From contig NC_054704.1 of NCBI RefSeq assembly GCF_016097555.1, positions 91,930,502 through 91,994,501 of the forward strand: DNA of 64,000 nt. The letters run 5' to 3'. The position numbers were made by a program, and so were the translations under genes. The notes under the pieces were generated by a model that had not been told where the DNA came from, ran no database searches, and saw only the letters and a program-made list of their open reading frames with translations. Shown one piece after another: positions 1 to 12,280 of the stretch (position 1 is the stretch's first letter; each line of letters begins with the position of its first letter). This DNA comes from Gigantopelta aegis. Taxonomy: Eukaryota; Mollusca; Gastropoda; Neomphalida; Peltospiridae.

Positions 1-1030
1 TATTAATTGATAAAATCTACTTTTTAATTCTGTTTAATTAATTCTGCTATCTTATTTTGTACTGATTGATAAATTTGTTCTTCAGTCGTTTGAGAATTAA
101 AAAATAATTTATTTAAGTCAGTTGTGAAAACTATTTCTATTCATTCTTCTTTTTTAATATTTATAAACAAATAGCATACATGTCATTAAAAACAACGTGT
201 GTGCTTATAACTTAGTGGAAAACTATTTTTATTCATTCTACTCCTGACAATACATTTCTGTTTCATTATCTACTTATTTGTTTATTATGTTCAATGTTTG
301 TTCTAAGCTTTATGCATTTTTTAAAAAACATTGTTGATGTTGTTAACTGGATTGCAACAGGACCGACTAAAGTACAAAATGATTGGGGAAATTTATCACA
401 GATAAAATGTTCAGCGGAGATTGACTGGGGGACTATCCAGGAAATGAGAAATGTTCTGATACCATATTTTACCCTGCAGGCCATTTGTATTTTTGCTCGT
501 ATAACATGTATGACATATATACACACGATAAAGATAATATAATAATAATCATACTAATTACTTTTTTTTGTAAGATTTGATTATGGGAAACAGGACATGT
601 AAAATGTAATTTGACCTAAATATGACATGACATGGCTTCTTATTATAGTTATAAAATAGGTTAAATATACTTGTACCTATATGTAGATATATTTCATCCA
701 TGCAGGCCATTCATCATATTTTTAATTTAAAGTTGACTTTTTTTCCTGTGTTTTTTTTCCTGTGTTTTTTACCTGACTTTTTTCCTAGATTCAATAAAAA
801 CACAAGCCTAGGTATACTTACCTAACCATCTTTACTTTAAAAATGGACTTGTATTTCTTTATGAGATACTTACTAATATAACAGTTATTAGTAGCAGATA
901 AAAAAAATATCAATGTTGTTACATCTGTCCTGGCTCTTAGCTTTAGTTTTGTGACGGTCATAACACATTCCTATTTCTTAATTACACATTGTAACTTTTA
1001 AGGAAGAAGTTGCATTCAGGTTCCTAATAA
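1..1030. other. AT-rich intergenic DNA, no feature seen
   Basis: Low-complexity AT-rich sequence. Short open frames of 60-86 codons occur on both strands, but none resembles a known family or shows splice context. I see nothing supportable here. Confidence 0.5.
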
Positions 1031-1320
1031 GATGAGAGAATTCAATTATGATGAGAGAAGGAAGGAATGTTGTAATAAACAGCGCATTCATATTTTTAAC
1101 TACGGTTATAATGTGTCAGGTATATGGTTGAGGACCAGACAGATAATAACAGAAGAAACCTACACAATAGTCTTTTTTATTGGCAGTAAGGGATCTATTA
1201 TATGCAGTATCCCACAGACAGGATAGTACATACCACAGCCTGAAAAAAGAAATAGCACGATGGCCCACTAAAATGGATCAATCCAAGATTGACCATGCAT
1301 CAGGCTTTACCAGTGGGCAA
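1030..1320 (-). mobile_element. Degenerate tRNA-derived SINE remnant
   Basis: Read on the minus strand, this resembles the SINE family seen intact at 7131-7452: a CCCACTG segment, the GTGGTATGT block, GGGATACTGCATATAA, then the AAGGATCTTTTAT-like block in reverse and an ATAACCGTA-like tail. Many substitutions and gaps indicate an old copy. Confidence 0.5.
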
Positions 1321-1329
1321 ATTTCAGGT

Positions 1330-2944
1330 ACATGTATTATGTTTAACTGAAAATATCAGGGATTACACACAATTTTCAAGTGAAGAGAACATTACATATA
1401 ATATATTATCTGAAAATTCCAGGGATTATTCTAAAACATTTTTTTTTAAATTGGGGGGTGGGGTGGGGGTGACTTTAATTTTATCCAGACATGAAATTTT
1501 TATATGAAATGTTTACTGAAAATTGCCGTCTTAAATTTACCAACACCCTTCAGTCAATGGTAATGTGCCTGAACCTTTTTGAAAATTGGGTAGCAGTCAG
1601 TCAGTGAACCAACAGTGACAAGGTATAAGAAATAAGCACTATTCACACCTTCACATATGCTAGTAGTGTAGTACTCATTCAATCCAGGATCACCACTGTG
1701 TATCAATTAACACCAACGCTGGACTGTCATCTAATAAAGGGGGGCATCGAGACTTGGGGGCACTGCGGCTGGGAGGGTGGTTGGGGGGGTTTTGAGGGGG
1801 ATGGAGGTGTTACCGGAAGTATATAGTTAGGCGCTTAGGCGTAGGCGGTTTCGGCCGTAAGAAGTGTTAGGTTGTCCGGGAGCGACTTGCCCCCCTCCCC
1901 CCCCCACACCCCAAAATGCTGCCGTCCACGCCAACGTTCCCGATACGACTGATGCCCCTCTCTTTTAAACCCAACCAATAACAAAACTTCCTGGGCGCGG
2001 GTTGACCCCCACTTCCTACCAAACATCCCCCTCTTCTTCTTTTTTTAGGTCTAAAAGGGTAAATACTATAGTTAATTTTATTTTTAGACTGCCCGATCTT
2101 TTTTGCGACAAAAAAAATTAAAAAAAATTAATAGAGTTCTGTATTATTATTATTTTTATTTGGAACGCGGATCTAAATTTAAAATTGACCCCCTATTTTT
2201 ATTTTTAGATTAAAATTCAAAATTGCCCGATAAAGTTTTCTGTCCCGAGTCAGGCCCCTGGTATCCAGAGACGGGACTCGGGATAGACATGCTCGAAACC
2301 TTCGTGGTCTATGAGCATGTAAAAACTCTCAAGTCAAGTATCAGTTAACAAAGTGTGAGGTCCTGTGGAATGCATCCGCGTGAGCGAAGCTTGACATTTG
2401 TAGATTCATTTAGTATGACAATACATTGCCTGAAGTAGTAATTAAATGAAAAGAAAAAAAAATAGGAGATTTTGGTATTTATAACGAAGGCAACATGTCA
2501 AACATGTTACATTAACGAAGCTTAGTGGTGTTCCACCAACTGATATTCGCACTTAGCACATAAGAGAAAAACTGTCAATATAGTATCAAGCTCGTCTTAT
2601 TTTTCTGAATAATTTATACCATCACTAATACACACACACACACTCAAAGTAAACATGAATGACATCATAATTTTAGTATTTTACATGCCCTCCCCGAGCA
2701 ACCAAACTGACTATTGAGTCGTGTATGGGGCGACAGGAAAGTATAAGAGATGGCAAATATGTTACACTTCTAACTGGGAGTAAAAATTTGATATCTATAA
2801 TATTCATAGTAATAGTCTCCACAAACGGGCCATATCTCATGGCAGTCCATTTGTCAAGCAGGTGGTGATGAGATTTGGCCCGCATATTTCGCGCATGCGC
2901 AGTTAAACGCACCTTGCCGCATATCAAGCCAGGCTGTATGTCAT
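1330..2944. other. Intergenic DNA with a GC-rich patch and a small hairpin
   Basis: Positions 1735-2030 are much richer in G and C than their surroundings and contain G and C runs. At 2243-2283 the arms TCCCGAGTC and GACTCGGGA can pair. No coding pattern or known family is recognised. Confidence 0.4.
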
Positions 2945-3440
2945 ACCACACCGGCTGGGTCAAAGTTCAAAGTCCACCGAAATTTTGATAGAGAAGTTAA
3001 CACCACAAGTCCTGTGATTGTTTATAAATGTGTGTGTGTGTTGGTTGTAAAAAAGAATTATTTTCATCTGGACTAAAAAATGTATGCAATTTTATTTCAT
3101 CTACTACCACTGTGTCAAGTAGCCTTGTGCTTGGAACATGTATCATTGTATGGGACACCTGTAAAAAAAAAAAGTACTCACATTTCTGTCATTTGTGCGA
3201 AACTAGGGGTGTTGTAAAAACATCTGGTTATACCGAAAATGAGCCATGAAAGGTACCATTTATTTCAGTTAATACTTTGATGTAGGGGTTGTAGTATTGA
3301 TATTTATGGGTCATAGTTTGGTTGATATATTGCATATAGTGTTTTTAAGCACAAACGTTAACTTGGTCGCCAATGGGGTTTTATTTGATATAGTCATACC
3401 TCCAAGGTAACTTCCATGCGGTGTTACGTTAGCCAAAAGC
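2945..3440 (+). promoter_or_regulatory. Presumed 5' flank and promoter region of MMACHC copy A
   Basis: This block lies immediately upstream of the exon 1 ATG and is repeated, slightly diverged, at about 23207-23643 upstream of exon 1 of copy B. Homology starts near TGGGTCAAAGTTC in both. No clear TATA box is visible. That it contains the promoter is inferred from position alone. Confidence 0.4.
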
Positions 3441-4208
3441 ATGGAATCAAAAAACAAACTACTGGAAGCAAGATTAAATAATATTTTATCACCATTAGGA
3501 TTTGAATTGTACCCATTTAAAGTAAGTAATTATAGTATGCCACAAGTAAAAATGTAGTATGGGAAATTCGAGGTACTTTATAATTGCATTAGTATATTTT
3601 AAATAATTGCATTAGTATATTTTAAAAGTGCTTTGTAATTTTATGACAGTTATTAGTTGAAGAAATTTTTTAATTTTACTTAACCAACAATGCAGAAAAA
3701 TCTACATATTTGATGAAAAAAAAGAGAAAGAAATGTTTTATTTAACGACGCACTCAACACATTTTATTTATGGTTATATGGCGTCAGACATGGTAAAGGA
3801 CCACACAGATTTTGAGAGGAAACCCGCTGTCGCCACTACATGGGCTACTCTTTCCGATTAGCAGCAAGGGATCTTTTATTTGCACTTCCCACAGGCAGGA
3901 TAGCACAAACCATGTCCTTTGTTGAACCAGTTATGAATCACAGGTCGGTGCAAGTGGTTTACACCTACCCATTGAGCCTTGCGGAGCACTCACTCAGGGT
4001 TTGGCGTCGGTATCTGGATTAAAAAAAAACATGTCTCGACTGGGATCCGAACCCATTACCTACCAGCCTGTAGACCGATGGCCTAACCACAACGCCACTG
4101 AGACCGGTCACATATTTGATGAATTCATATTACAGTGTTCTGGCTGGGTGAAAATTAAAGGAAGGTGGCCGTGCGGCGCCATACACTTTAAAAAAACCTA
4201 CCTACAAC

Positions 4209-4239
<31 letters not shown>

Positions 4240-7200
4240 ACTGAAAAAAAAGGAAGCTTGGTTACCATATATCGTTGTGTGTTAGTTGGTTGACTTTGTG
4301 GAAAGACATACTCCTTATTTTGCCTCATTATTTGGTACAAAAAAAGTTGATACGAAATACAAGCTGACTCATGTTTTGACAGTTGTCAGTGTAACATTGA
4401 CTGGCAATTCCGGTTTTGCTGAACCGATCAGTTTTAATATTATTTTAATAAAGATTTCAAGATAAGTGGTTTTTTAGTCTGAGATTGCTGAGTCCATAAT
4501 TTTTTTTAAATGTTTTAATTTTTCAGATAAATATCACTTTTATTGTGTGTATCAAACATAAAAATGTATACAGGTATGGGACAAAATAGAGGCTGTTAAA
4601 AATACTGTTAAATTATGTTACATTAACTGTTGTAAGCTACTGAAGTTTTTCGTACACACGCGGTTTGTTTCCTTTGATGTCCAGTGTGCAGAATATTTAT
4701 TTTTTGTGTAGAAAAAAGTGCATTTTGTAGCGTAAATAGGTGCTGTAAAATTATAGTAGGGTGCGGGAAAATAAAGAAGAGCGCGGAAAAATAAAGGGAG
4801 GGCGGCAGAACGTGAAAGGAGGGCGGCAAAATGCAATAGTGGTGCGGGTCGCCCCACTTAAATGGAGCAGCAAGAACACCACAGAAGCACACACATGCTT
4901 ACAATCGGTCTACTCCCGCTCACTGAACGAAAAAACCCTAACACTGTTGAAAGAAAGACATGTTTTGTTTAATGACGCACTCAACACATTTTATTTACGG
5001 TTATATGGTGTCAGACATATGGTTATGGACCACACAGATATTGAGAGAGGAAACCTGCTGTCGCCACTTCATGGGCTACTCTTTTCAATTAGCAGCAAGG
5101 AATCTTTTATATGCTCCATCCCATAGACACGAGAGCACATACCACAGCCTTTGATGTACCAGTCGTTGTGCACTGGCTGGAGCGAAAAATAGCCCAGAGA
5201 TCGATTCCAAACCGACCGCACATCAAGTGAGCTCTTTACCACTTGGCTACGTCTTGTCCCTGAATCCATGAAAGGAGGTTTGATCATAGATTTAGCTAAG
5301 TGCTGTTATGACGTTAAATTTAAAATTTCATTAATGTTGTCAGTGTTCTCGCTGCTAGTATATAAATTATAATTGTGCTAGGATATTGTAACCATTATAA
5401 CATGTATTGTTTTTCTTGATGTTGATATTATTATTATTCATGTCTGTATAATTCATATACGGATTGAATTGAATTGTATTGCTCCATTTTCGCAAGACTG
5501 GACGGGTTGACCCGCTATTACGTTTGCCCCCCCCCCCCCCCCCCCCCCCCATTTATCTGCGCCCCTCTTATTTTTCCGCATCCTACTATATCTTACAGCA
5601 CCCAGCTCTGCTATTTCAAAATGCATATTTTTTTCACATTGCATACTAGACGTCAAAGGAAACATGCCACGGTGCGTACGAAAACGCAAGTGACAAAAAG
5701 CTTCAGTAGTTCATGACAGTTACGTTATGTAATTTAATATGTCTTTTGTAACAGCCTCTATTGTGTGACTTGTGTCCCATACCAGTATCCATTTGTATGT
5801 TTAATAATAAATAACAGTAGTTAAATATTATTGGAGGAATAAAAACATTTTATTATTATTGTTTCGTCAATCTCCGACTGATTTTTTTTTTTTACATGGC
5901 ACCAAATGTATCACGTGATTAGAATGGTTATTCTGTCTTTTGTGTCCACTGACTCTCATCTGATATTTTGACTTCAATTGCAGATTTAATTGGTCGTAAC
6001 TGATAAATTTTACTTACTGTCATTTGTTTATTCCTTAGAAATTTTTAATTGTGTTAGGGATACAACCACGTACACTAACAATGAAAGTGGTAGTGTTCAT
6101 CATTAAATTTTAAATTTTAGGTGACAAATAATATATAGTATAATACACTGCTTTTACAAAACTACTTTTATCGGATTGACTCATTCGAAGAAGCTAGAAA
6201 TAAAAAGAACAGAAGAATGTAATCCCACATTAGGGGATCACTTTGGAAAAAATTGTTATTGTTTTTCAGATACATTGAAATCTTTATAATAATATTAACA
6301 TTTTTATTGGTTCACCAAAACAAATGTCTGTGAATGTCAGACCGACAATATCTCTAGTTCAACTACATAAAAGATGAGTCAGCTTGCACATTGTACCAAC
6401 TGAGGAGGAGTGAAGTTTACTAGAGTTCTATTTGAAAAATGCATTTATACTGTAAATGTTTCACAACTATTAGGCCATTTCCAAGTACATTTAGTGGGTA
6501 GCTTCCTTAACTCACGGAGGAACAAAATCATAAATTTGGTAATCCTGACCCCTCCTGGAAAACGGGTATGATGCATTCCATGAGTGTGGTAGGTTGGGTC
6601 AACAGTTTACTCAGGAGATCGTTGAGGTCCATGGGCCTCTTTTTGGTATAAGGAAGAAAAAATAAAAATAAATCATTATGTAATTATGAAGACTGTAAAA
6701 TATTTTTAAGTTGATGGGTCATAAAACAAATTGTAACGGAAATTTAATCATGACTAAATCGTGAAATCTGAGGACATAACATAACATGGTATTAAAATGT
6801 TCTGGAAAGGACCCTAATCAGTACCCTTGTCACTCGACCCGCATAAATATATATAGGGGCAGGACGTGGCCCAGTGGTAAAGTGTTCGCTTGATGTGTGG
6901 TCGGTCTGGGATCGATCCCCGTCAGTGGGCCCATTGGGCTATTTCTCGCTCCAGCCAGTGCACCACGACTGGTATATCAAATGCCGTGATATGTCAAATT
7001 GTAACGGAAATTTAATCATGACTAAATCGTGAAATCTGAGGACATAACAGAACATAACATGGTATTAAAATGTTCTGGAAAGGACCCTAGTCAGTACCCT
7101 TGTCACTCGACCCACATAAATATATATAGGGGCAGGACGTGGCCCAGTGGTAAAGTGTTCGCTTGATGTGTGGTCGGTCTGGGATCAATCCCCGTCAGTG

Positions 7201-10200
7201 GGCCCATTGGGCTATTTCTCGCTCCAGCCAGTGCACCACAACTGGTATATCAAATGCCGTGATATGTGTTATCTTGTCTGTGGGATGGTGCATATAAAAG
7301 TAAAAGATCCATTGCTGCTAATCGAAAAGAGTAGCCCATGAAGTGTCGACAGCGGGTTTCCTCTCTCAGTATCCATGTGGTCCTTAACCATATGTCTGAC
7401 GCCATATAACCGTAAATAAAAGTGCGTCGTTGAATAAAACATTTCCTTCCTTCACATAAAAATAACCTAAACATTCGTTATTCACCATTGGGTCTTTTTC
7501 TGTATCGTGATTAATGCTCGCCTATAATTTAATTTTTACCTGCTATTTTTTATTCTTAATGACAACACATTATAAATGTATAATGTTAAAAAAGGTAGAT
7601 AATGCCCACAGGTCTATGCCTTTTTGTAATCCTCATTTAAAAGGACAAACAACCTTCACACACATGAATATACATGTATATACATACCGGTACATAGAAA
7701 CAGTCAAAACTCAGTCTGCAATACATACACAATACATACACATGTATTCCTAGCCTTAGTTTAAACACTTGTAGTCCAAGTATTCATGTCTAAGCTTAGA
7801 AATTGAGTGGAATTAACTAATGTGACTGGAGTTTGCCCAACACCAGTTGTTGGGAAAGGGAGACGAGTGTTCTAAAAAGGGACCACTTGAAACTTTAAAA
7901 TCTTCCGAAATCGACTGTGAAACCTTTAGATATAAAAAGTGTTTGTTTTGAATAATACCACTCACTAGTGCACACTGATTTATTAAGGGACCGTGATGAC
8001 ATTTTGAGACCGGCCCTAATCATCAGCTATTGCATTTGGTAATTCTGATACGTAGTCTTCAGAGAAAAACTGCTGCATTTTTCCAGTTAGTAGCAAGGGA
8101 TCTTTTATATATGCACTTTCCCAGTCAGGACAACATATGTCGTCGTCTTTGATTTACCAGTTATCAGACATTGGTTGGGATGGGGGAGAAAAACTTCATT
8201 AGAGAAAGGGTCCATTAAGGGGGTCCGATCCAACCAAGCTAGATCCTACCCATCTATATATCAGTACAAAGTTGAAAAGGTCAGTGTTGTTATGAAAATG
8301 AATTAACAGTTGGTAATTTGGCAATTGAAATATGTATGTTTGTATGAGACCCATTTTAAAAGTCTTTTTAGACAACTGTAAGTCACCATAAGTTTTGGTG
8401 AAAAAAAGTGGTCTAGTGGATAAGCTGCTGGATAATCAAGTTGATGACAGTGGTTCAAATCCCGTCAAAGCTAGCTCACACATTCATTCATCTTTCTCAT
8501 CTATCACCCTCTGCCTATCATTCTCATTATCTCTTAATATAAAAAAGCTTTCCAATTTCTCCCACGATTTCAATCTGTTTCGACCCTTTCTGTCAATTTC
8601 CTCCGACTCTGTCTTCTGAGTTGTCCACACCATCTCCTACCTGCCTCAATGTCCTCCACGGGTGCAGTCTCTGTGTATTTCTCTGCACCCACCTGGCATC
8701 CTCATTCTCTACCGCTAATAAAGCTGGTCTGACCCATGGCACTAACGACCGCCGGTAGTAGGGATGCATAGTAGGTGGTTACAAGTGCCTCATAACAATG
8801 CCAGAAGTAATTACTGAACACTCCCCGAAGTCCCCTGCGCGTGCTGTAACCTCACCGTGGTGCAGGGGTGTAACATTCTCTTTGAGAATGGCCAATACAG
8901 CACAAATTGAAGTTTAGAGTAAAATTCGGTGTCCGTAAAATTCTGTGATATTTGTATTTGTATTTTTGCACAGTTCTTTACTGTTTTTGTTTAAACCTTG
9001 AATTTTTATATTGATGTTGATCATCACTTTATTTATTTGCATTATCATAGTTTGACACCCAATAGCCGATGTATTTTTCGTGCTGGGGTGTCGTTAAACA
9101 TTCATTCATTCTCCCCGAAGTGGTCAGACTAAGCCCACAGCTGAAAGCTGATGGGGGAATAGCAGGTGTGTGGCACAGATAGCTACAAGAGACGAGCACC
9201 TGTCATGGTTGGAGAGACAAGGACTGGGATGTGGAGATGGACAGCGAAAGAAGTTGAAAGATAGGAGGAGTTGCCAGATTGGGAAGAAATGAGATGGAAT
9301 TTAACGGAGAGAAAGAAAAGGGGGAAGTTGGGGAAAAAAACAAAAAACGTTTTCGTCAAAAAGACTCTTAGATTTCTTGGAATAGTAAGATTATTAATTA
9401 AAATTATGTATACATGTACCTAATCATCCTTTTCTGCTTTTTAGAATTATTAAAATATTTTCATTGCTTTTTTATATAGGTCGGATGGTACAACGAAAAA
9501 GTGGGTGAAGCATATGTCTTGCCTTACAACAGTGACACACTGGCATTTTCAACAATCAGTACACCTGACATGTTTGAAAAGACATTTAAACCATTCATCT
9601 TTGAACAGGACTTGTCAGGTACTCAGGATCCCATTGACCAATGCATGATTCATCACTTTAACTTAGTCAAACAGGTAATACAATCCAATCAAGCAACTAA
9701 CCAATCACTTTATTTCCCACAGCTGTAATCAGCTTTTAGCTAAAACAATATATACATTTCTGCAAGACTGGCCTCGGTGGCGCAGTGGTTAAGCCATCAG
9801 ACTACAGGCTAGTAGGTACAGGGTTCGCATCCCGGTACCGGCTCCAACCTAGAGCGAGTTCTTAAGGGCTCAATGTAGTGTAAGGCCACTGCACCCTCTT
9901 CTCTCTCACTAACAACTAACCAACTAACAACTAACCCACTGTCCTGGACAGACAGCCCAGATAGCTGAGGTGTGTGCCCAGGACAGCGTGCTTGAACCTT
10001 AATTGGATATAAGCACGAAAATAAGTTGAAATGAAATATGTGTTGAATTTATGAAGCTGTTTTGTTTTAAACGTAGGTATTTAAGTATTGAAAAACATGG
10101 ACAATGTTGCATAGAAAAATAAAATTACAACTTTGAGGTGAATTATAAAGGTATGTAGGGCTTTACTTTAACAAAAAAAGCTGCCTTCATAATTACTGTC

Positions 10201-12176
10201 AGCTGAAACTTAATGTTAATATTCCATTTATTTCATAGTTTGGTGTCAGTGAATGTATGTTTAGATGTGGAAAAGAAAAGGAAACAAATGATTGTTTAAT
10301 GCCACCTCAGAACCTAGTTAACATATAATTATGTTTCTGTAATTTTCACTGTTTGTCCTACGTAATTTGACTTCAATGTCAGGTTTGTGAAAGGTGCTGC
10401 ATCGGGTATGGTAAGAGGCTTTTATTTAAATATATTTTGATTTTGACAAAACATAAAGGAGTTTGTCCACCCATCCACCCACTCCTGGATCTGCACCTGA
10501 ATGTTATTAAGCTGATGGGCTTTTGTAGGAATTCTTGGAGGAGGAGGTAGAAGTGATCCATGACTTCGAGATGACGCCCAATCGCCGCCCCAAAGTGTTG
10601 CTGCAGACGGCAGGTCACGTGTCGGGTGCCGCCTACTACTATCAGCAAAACGACCTGAAGGAGAACACCTGGCCACAAAAAAAGGTGGGTGCAGGTGTGA
10701 AAATAAGTCTAGAACGGTCGGACAGGTTACGGGGTGACGCCACATGATGGGAGTGCCCTGCATGAGATTAACCTATTACATAGCCAGGGGGGCCACAGGG
10801 TCAAGGTCGCCCCCCTTCCATCAAACCTTTTTTTAAAGAAACTATTACATTTTATAAAATCATACATACACCCAAACAGAGATACCTAGTGTGGGTTACC
10901 TCCCCTCAACACCCACCCCCCACCCCCATAAAATCCTGGGTAGCCAGTGTGTCCAGGTGCCCTTTTTTGCTCTAGTTGTACTCTAAAATATTGCTTGGGT
11001 CTGCCCTTATAGAAGTTTTTGTCTTATTGTTGACAAAGTGTTGCAAATACCATTAAATCAAAGATCAATCTTATAGCCACAAATGTGGAAAGTTTGGCAT
11101 TGCATACTGACTAAGGTTGGGCAGTAACAACTAATATTTTTGTCATTCCAACCACTGCACCACAGCTGGTTAAAGGCCATGGTATGTGACTACGTGTCAG
11201 AATTACTAATAATAATAAATGTGCTCTAGTGGTGTCATTAAACAAAACATACTTTTTAAAAACAAATAGGGGTACAACTTTATAGGATCTTCTCCAGCTG
11301 AACAAAAATAACTTTTAGTTTACAGTAAAAGGGCATTTTTTCATATTTTCTAGGTACACATACTTAAAAACACATTTCAAATATCAAGATTTTTTATTTT
11401 ATTTTATTTGCAAATATATATCATGAGAAAGGCATGTTTTATTTTAAAGTTTATTTTAATGACACCACTAGAGCACATTGATTTATTAGGCATGTTTTAG
11501 ATACATTATTTTAAAAAGTGTACTGATGTCGAAAAGAAACTTTACAAAGCTTGAAATTGTATTGTAGAAAACCAACAAATGGTACAGTGAGATATGAAAG
11601 TATCATGGAGTTCAACAATGCACTTTGTGATACGTTCAAAAAGTTTATAAGGTGGTTTTTAATTTGCTTCTTTTTAATTAACAACAATATTTATCAAATT
11701 ATTCAAATTTCATGTGTGTAACGTTTCTTTAGGACAATGTATGGGCATCAACACAAACGTGTTCAGGAGTGCAACAAAGGTCTGAAAATTTAATTTTACT
11801 GATCAATAGCATTTAGTGATTTAATACACCTTCACGTTTAATATCTACCGTAAATCTCTCTTTTCAGAAAATGTATGGGGTGAGCATCCATCCAAGATAT
11901 GGTGGCTGGTTTGCATTCCGCCCTGTTGTGATTTTCAAGAACATCGAGTGTCCAGATCTTGAGCAACAACTTCCTGAGGACTGTGTGCCTACGCAAGAAC
12001 TGAGAAAAGAATTACTTGAACGGATTAACTTTCACTGGCAAGACTGGAGTTTCCGAGACATTATAGCTCCTGTCAAGAGATATTCAGAAGAACAAAAACT
12101 CTATTTTCAAACCTTACCAAAGGACAGACATGAACTCCTTGTGAAAATGAAAAAGAAGCATATGTGTGGGGACTAA
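3441..12176 (+). CDS. MMACHC: Cyanocobalamin reductase / alkylcobalamin dealkylase (MMACHC), copy A, four exons
   Basis: Exons are 3441-3521, 9480-9674, 10529-10684 and 11868-12176 (including the stop), all in phase 0 with GT-AG borders; together they give 246 residues. MMACHC removes the upper axial ligand of incoming vitamin B12 in the cytosol, using flavin or glutathione, and passes cobalamin on to MMADHC. Recognition rests on exon 1 ending FELYPFK and exon 2 starting VGWYNEK (human FEVYPFQ/VAWYNE), DPIDQC, NRRPK in exon 3, HVSGAAYYYQ with His at residue 122 as in the human protein, HPRYGGWF and NFHWQDW in exon 4. Human MMACHC has 282 residues with a low-complexity C-terminal tail; this protein stops after KKKHMCGD. 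The 6-kb intron 1 is full of SINEs. All four exons are open and conserved, so this is probably the working copy. Confidence 0.93.
3718..4109 (-). mobile_element. tRNA-derived SINE (type 1 head) in MMACHC intron 1
   Basis: On the minus strand the element begins with a tRNA-like head (GTGGTTAGGCCATCGG, box B GGTTCGGATCCCAG) and ends in an AAATAAAACAT-type tail. It is flanked by a 14-bp target-site duplication, ACATATTTGATGAA, at 3704-3717 and 4110-4123. The paralogous site in copy B (near 23893) has only one copy of this target and no SINE, so insertion followed the MMACHC duplication. Confidence 0.9.
4133..4884. mobile_element. hAT-like non-autonomous element, copy A
   Basis: The left end CAGTGTTCTGGCTG is mirrored by CAGCAAGAACACCA at the right, and inside are GGAGGGCGGCA-type repeats near both ends. 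The paralogous copy at 23918-24698 has cleaner termini (CAGTGTTCTCGCTG). No matching 8-bp target duplication is visible at either copy. Ends starting CAG suggest the hAT superfamily, but no transposase is present. It was in place before the MMACHC duplication. Confidence 0.5.
4946..5265 (-). mobile_element. tRNA-derived SINE (type 2 head)
   Basis: The minus strand reads GACGTAGCCAAGTGGTAAAG, then a GGTCGGTTTGGAATCGAT box, the CCAGCCAGTGCAC block, GCTGCTAATTGAAAAGAG, the CATATGTCTGAC block and an AAACAAAACATG tail. This is the same family as the copies at 7131, 20218 and 30290. No clear target duplication was found. Confidence 0.85.
5560..5890 (-). repeat. Inverted partial copy of the element interior at about 4480-4800
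   Basis: The reverse complement matches the segment containing GGTATGGGACA, AGAGGCTGTTA and the TTCGTACRCACG region of 4480-4800. The two copies form an inverted pair about 1 kb apart, separated by the SINE at 4946-5265 and a poly-C run at 5527-5550. Confidence 0.6.
5891..6726. other. MMACHC intron 1, no recognisable element
   Basis: AT-rich intronic DNA. No open frame, repeat or motif that I can support. Confidence 0.4.
6727..7267 (+). repeat. Two-copy tandem duplication of about 270 bp
   Basis: Unit 1 (6727-6994) and unit 2 (6995-7267) are nearly identical; unit 2 carries a 5-bp expansion in an ACATAAC run. Each contains the first ~140 bp of a type 2 SINE, so unit 1 ends in a truncated SINE and unit 2 runs into the complete one. 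The duplication arose after the SINE inserted. Confidence 0.85.
7131..7452 (+). mobile_element. tRNA-derived SINE (type 2 head), complete
   Basis: The tRNA-like head GACGTGGCCCAGTGGTAAAG is followed by GGTCGGTCTGGGATCAATCC, the CCAGCCAGTGCACCAC block, GCTGCTAATCGAAAAGAGTA, CATATGTCTGACGCC and an ATAACCGTAAATAAAAG tail. The same insertion is present in copy B at 30290-30575, so it predates the MMACHC duplication. Confidence 0.88.
8086..8240 (-). mobile_element. Truncated, degenerate type 2 SINE
   Basis: The minus strand preserves the middle of the SINE: the Y-rich CCAGCCAATG-like block, the GGTAAATCAAAG segment and AAAAGATCCCTTGCTACTAA. Both ends are lost. Copy B diverges exactly here, where its large insert begins (31220). 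Confidence 0.6.
8400..9340 (+). mobile_element. SINE-like insert with tRNA head, split by a nested SINE
   Basis: Copy A has this block between GTCACCATA and TTCTTGGAATAG; copy B does not. It starts with a tRNA-like head (GTGGTCTAGTGGATAAGCTG, box B GGTTCAAATCCCG), continues with pyrimidine-rich sequence, and is interrupted at 8832-9110. The 3' part (9122-9340) is purine-rich. Confidence 0.6.
8832..9110 (+). mobile_element. Nested SINE with 11-bp target duplication
   Basis: The insert is flanked by CTCCCCGAAGT at 8821-8831 and 9111-9121. It contains CACCGTGGTGCAGGGGTG and ends in the tail CCAATAGCCGATG ... GTCGTTAAACATTCATTCATT, which resembles the tail of the type 1 SINE at 20801. It has no tRNA-like head and may be 5'-truncated. 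Confidence 0.75.
9767..10036 (+). mobile_element. tRNA-derived SINE (type 3) in MMACHC intron 2
   Basis: The head GGCCTCGGTGGCGCAGTGGT with box B GGTTCGCATCCCGG is followed by a CTAACAACTAACC-rich middle, GTCCTGGACAGACAG, CAGGACAGCGTGCTTGAACC and an ATAAGTTGAAATGAAAT end. In copy B the same family sits at the equivalent place in the opposite orientation (41281-41486). Confidence 0.85.
11125..11265 (+). mobile_element. Short SINE remnant in intron 3
   Basis: It retains CATTCCAACCACTGCACCAC, GGCCATGGTATGTG and the tail ATGTGCTCTAGTGGTGTCATT. The start of the same remnant lies at about 43755 in copy B, where the duplicated block ends. Confidence 0.6.
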
Positions 12177-12280
12177 AGTTTGCTGCATACATAATGGAAC
12201 ACCCAACACTTTACGGTGTTTAATTTATTAACAAGCATATATAAAATATTCAGTCATAATTCATTGTCTTAATATCCAAA

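Noticed and set aside
266..542. Overlapping open frames of 82-86 codons on both strands near the left edge
   Set aside because: No known family, no splice context, and the frames mirror each other in AT-rich DNA; chance is likely.
4133..5890. One large transposon with long inverted repeats covering the whole interval
   Set aside because: Copy B has only the left part with its own two ends (23918-24698), so 5560-5890 is better read as a separate inverted partial copy.
9767..9840. Possible tRNA gene (A- and B-box-like motifs)
   Set aside because: The sequence is the head of a SINE that continues for about 200 bp with a family-specific body; other SINE heads in the window were rejected as tRNAs for the same reason.
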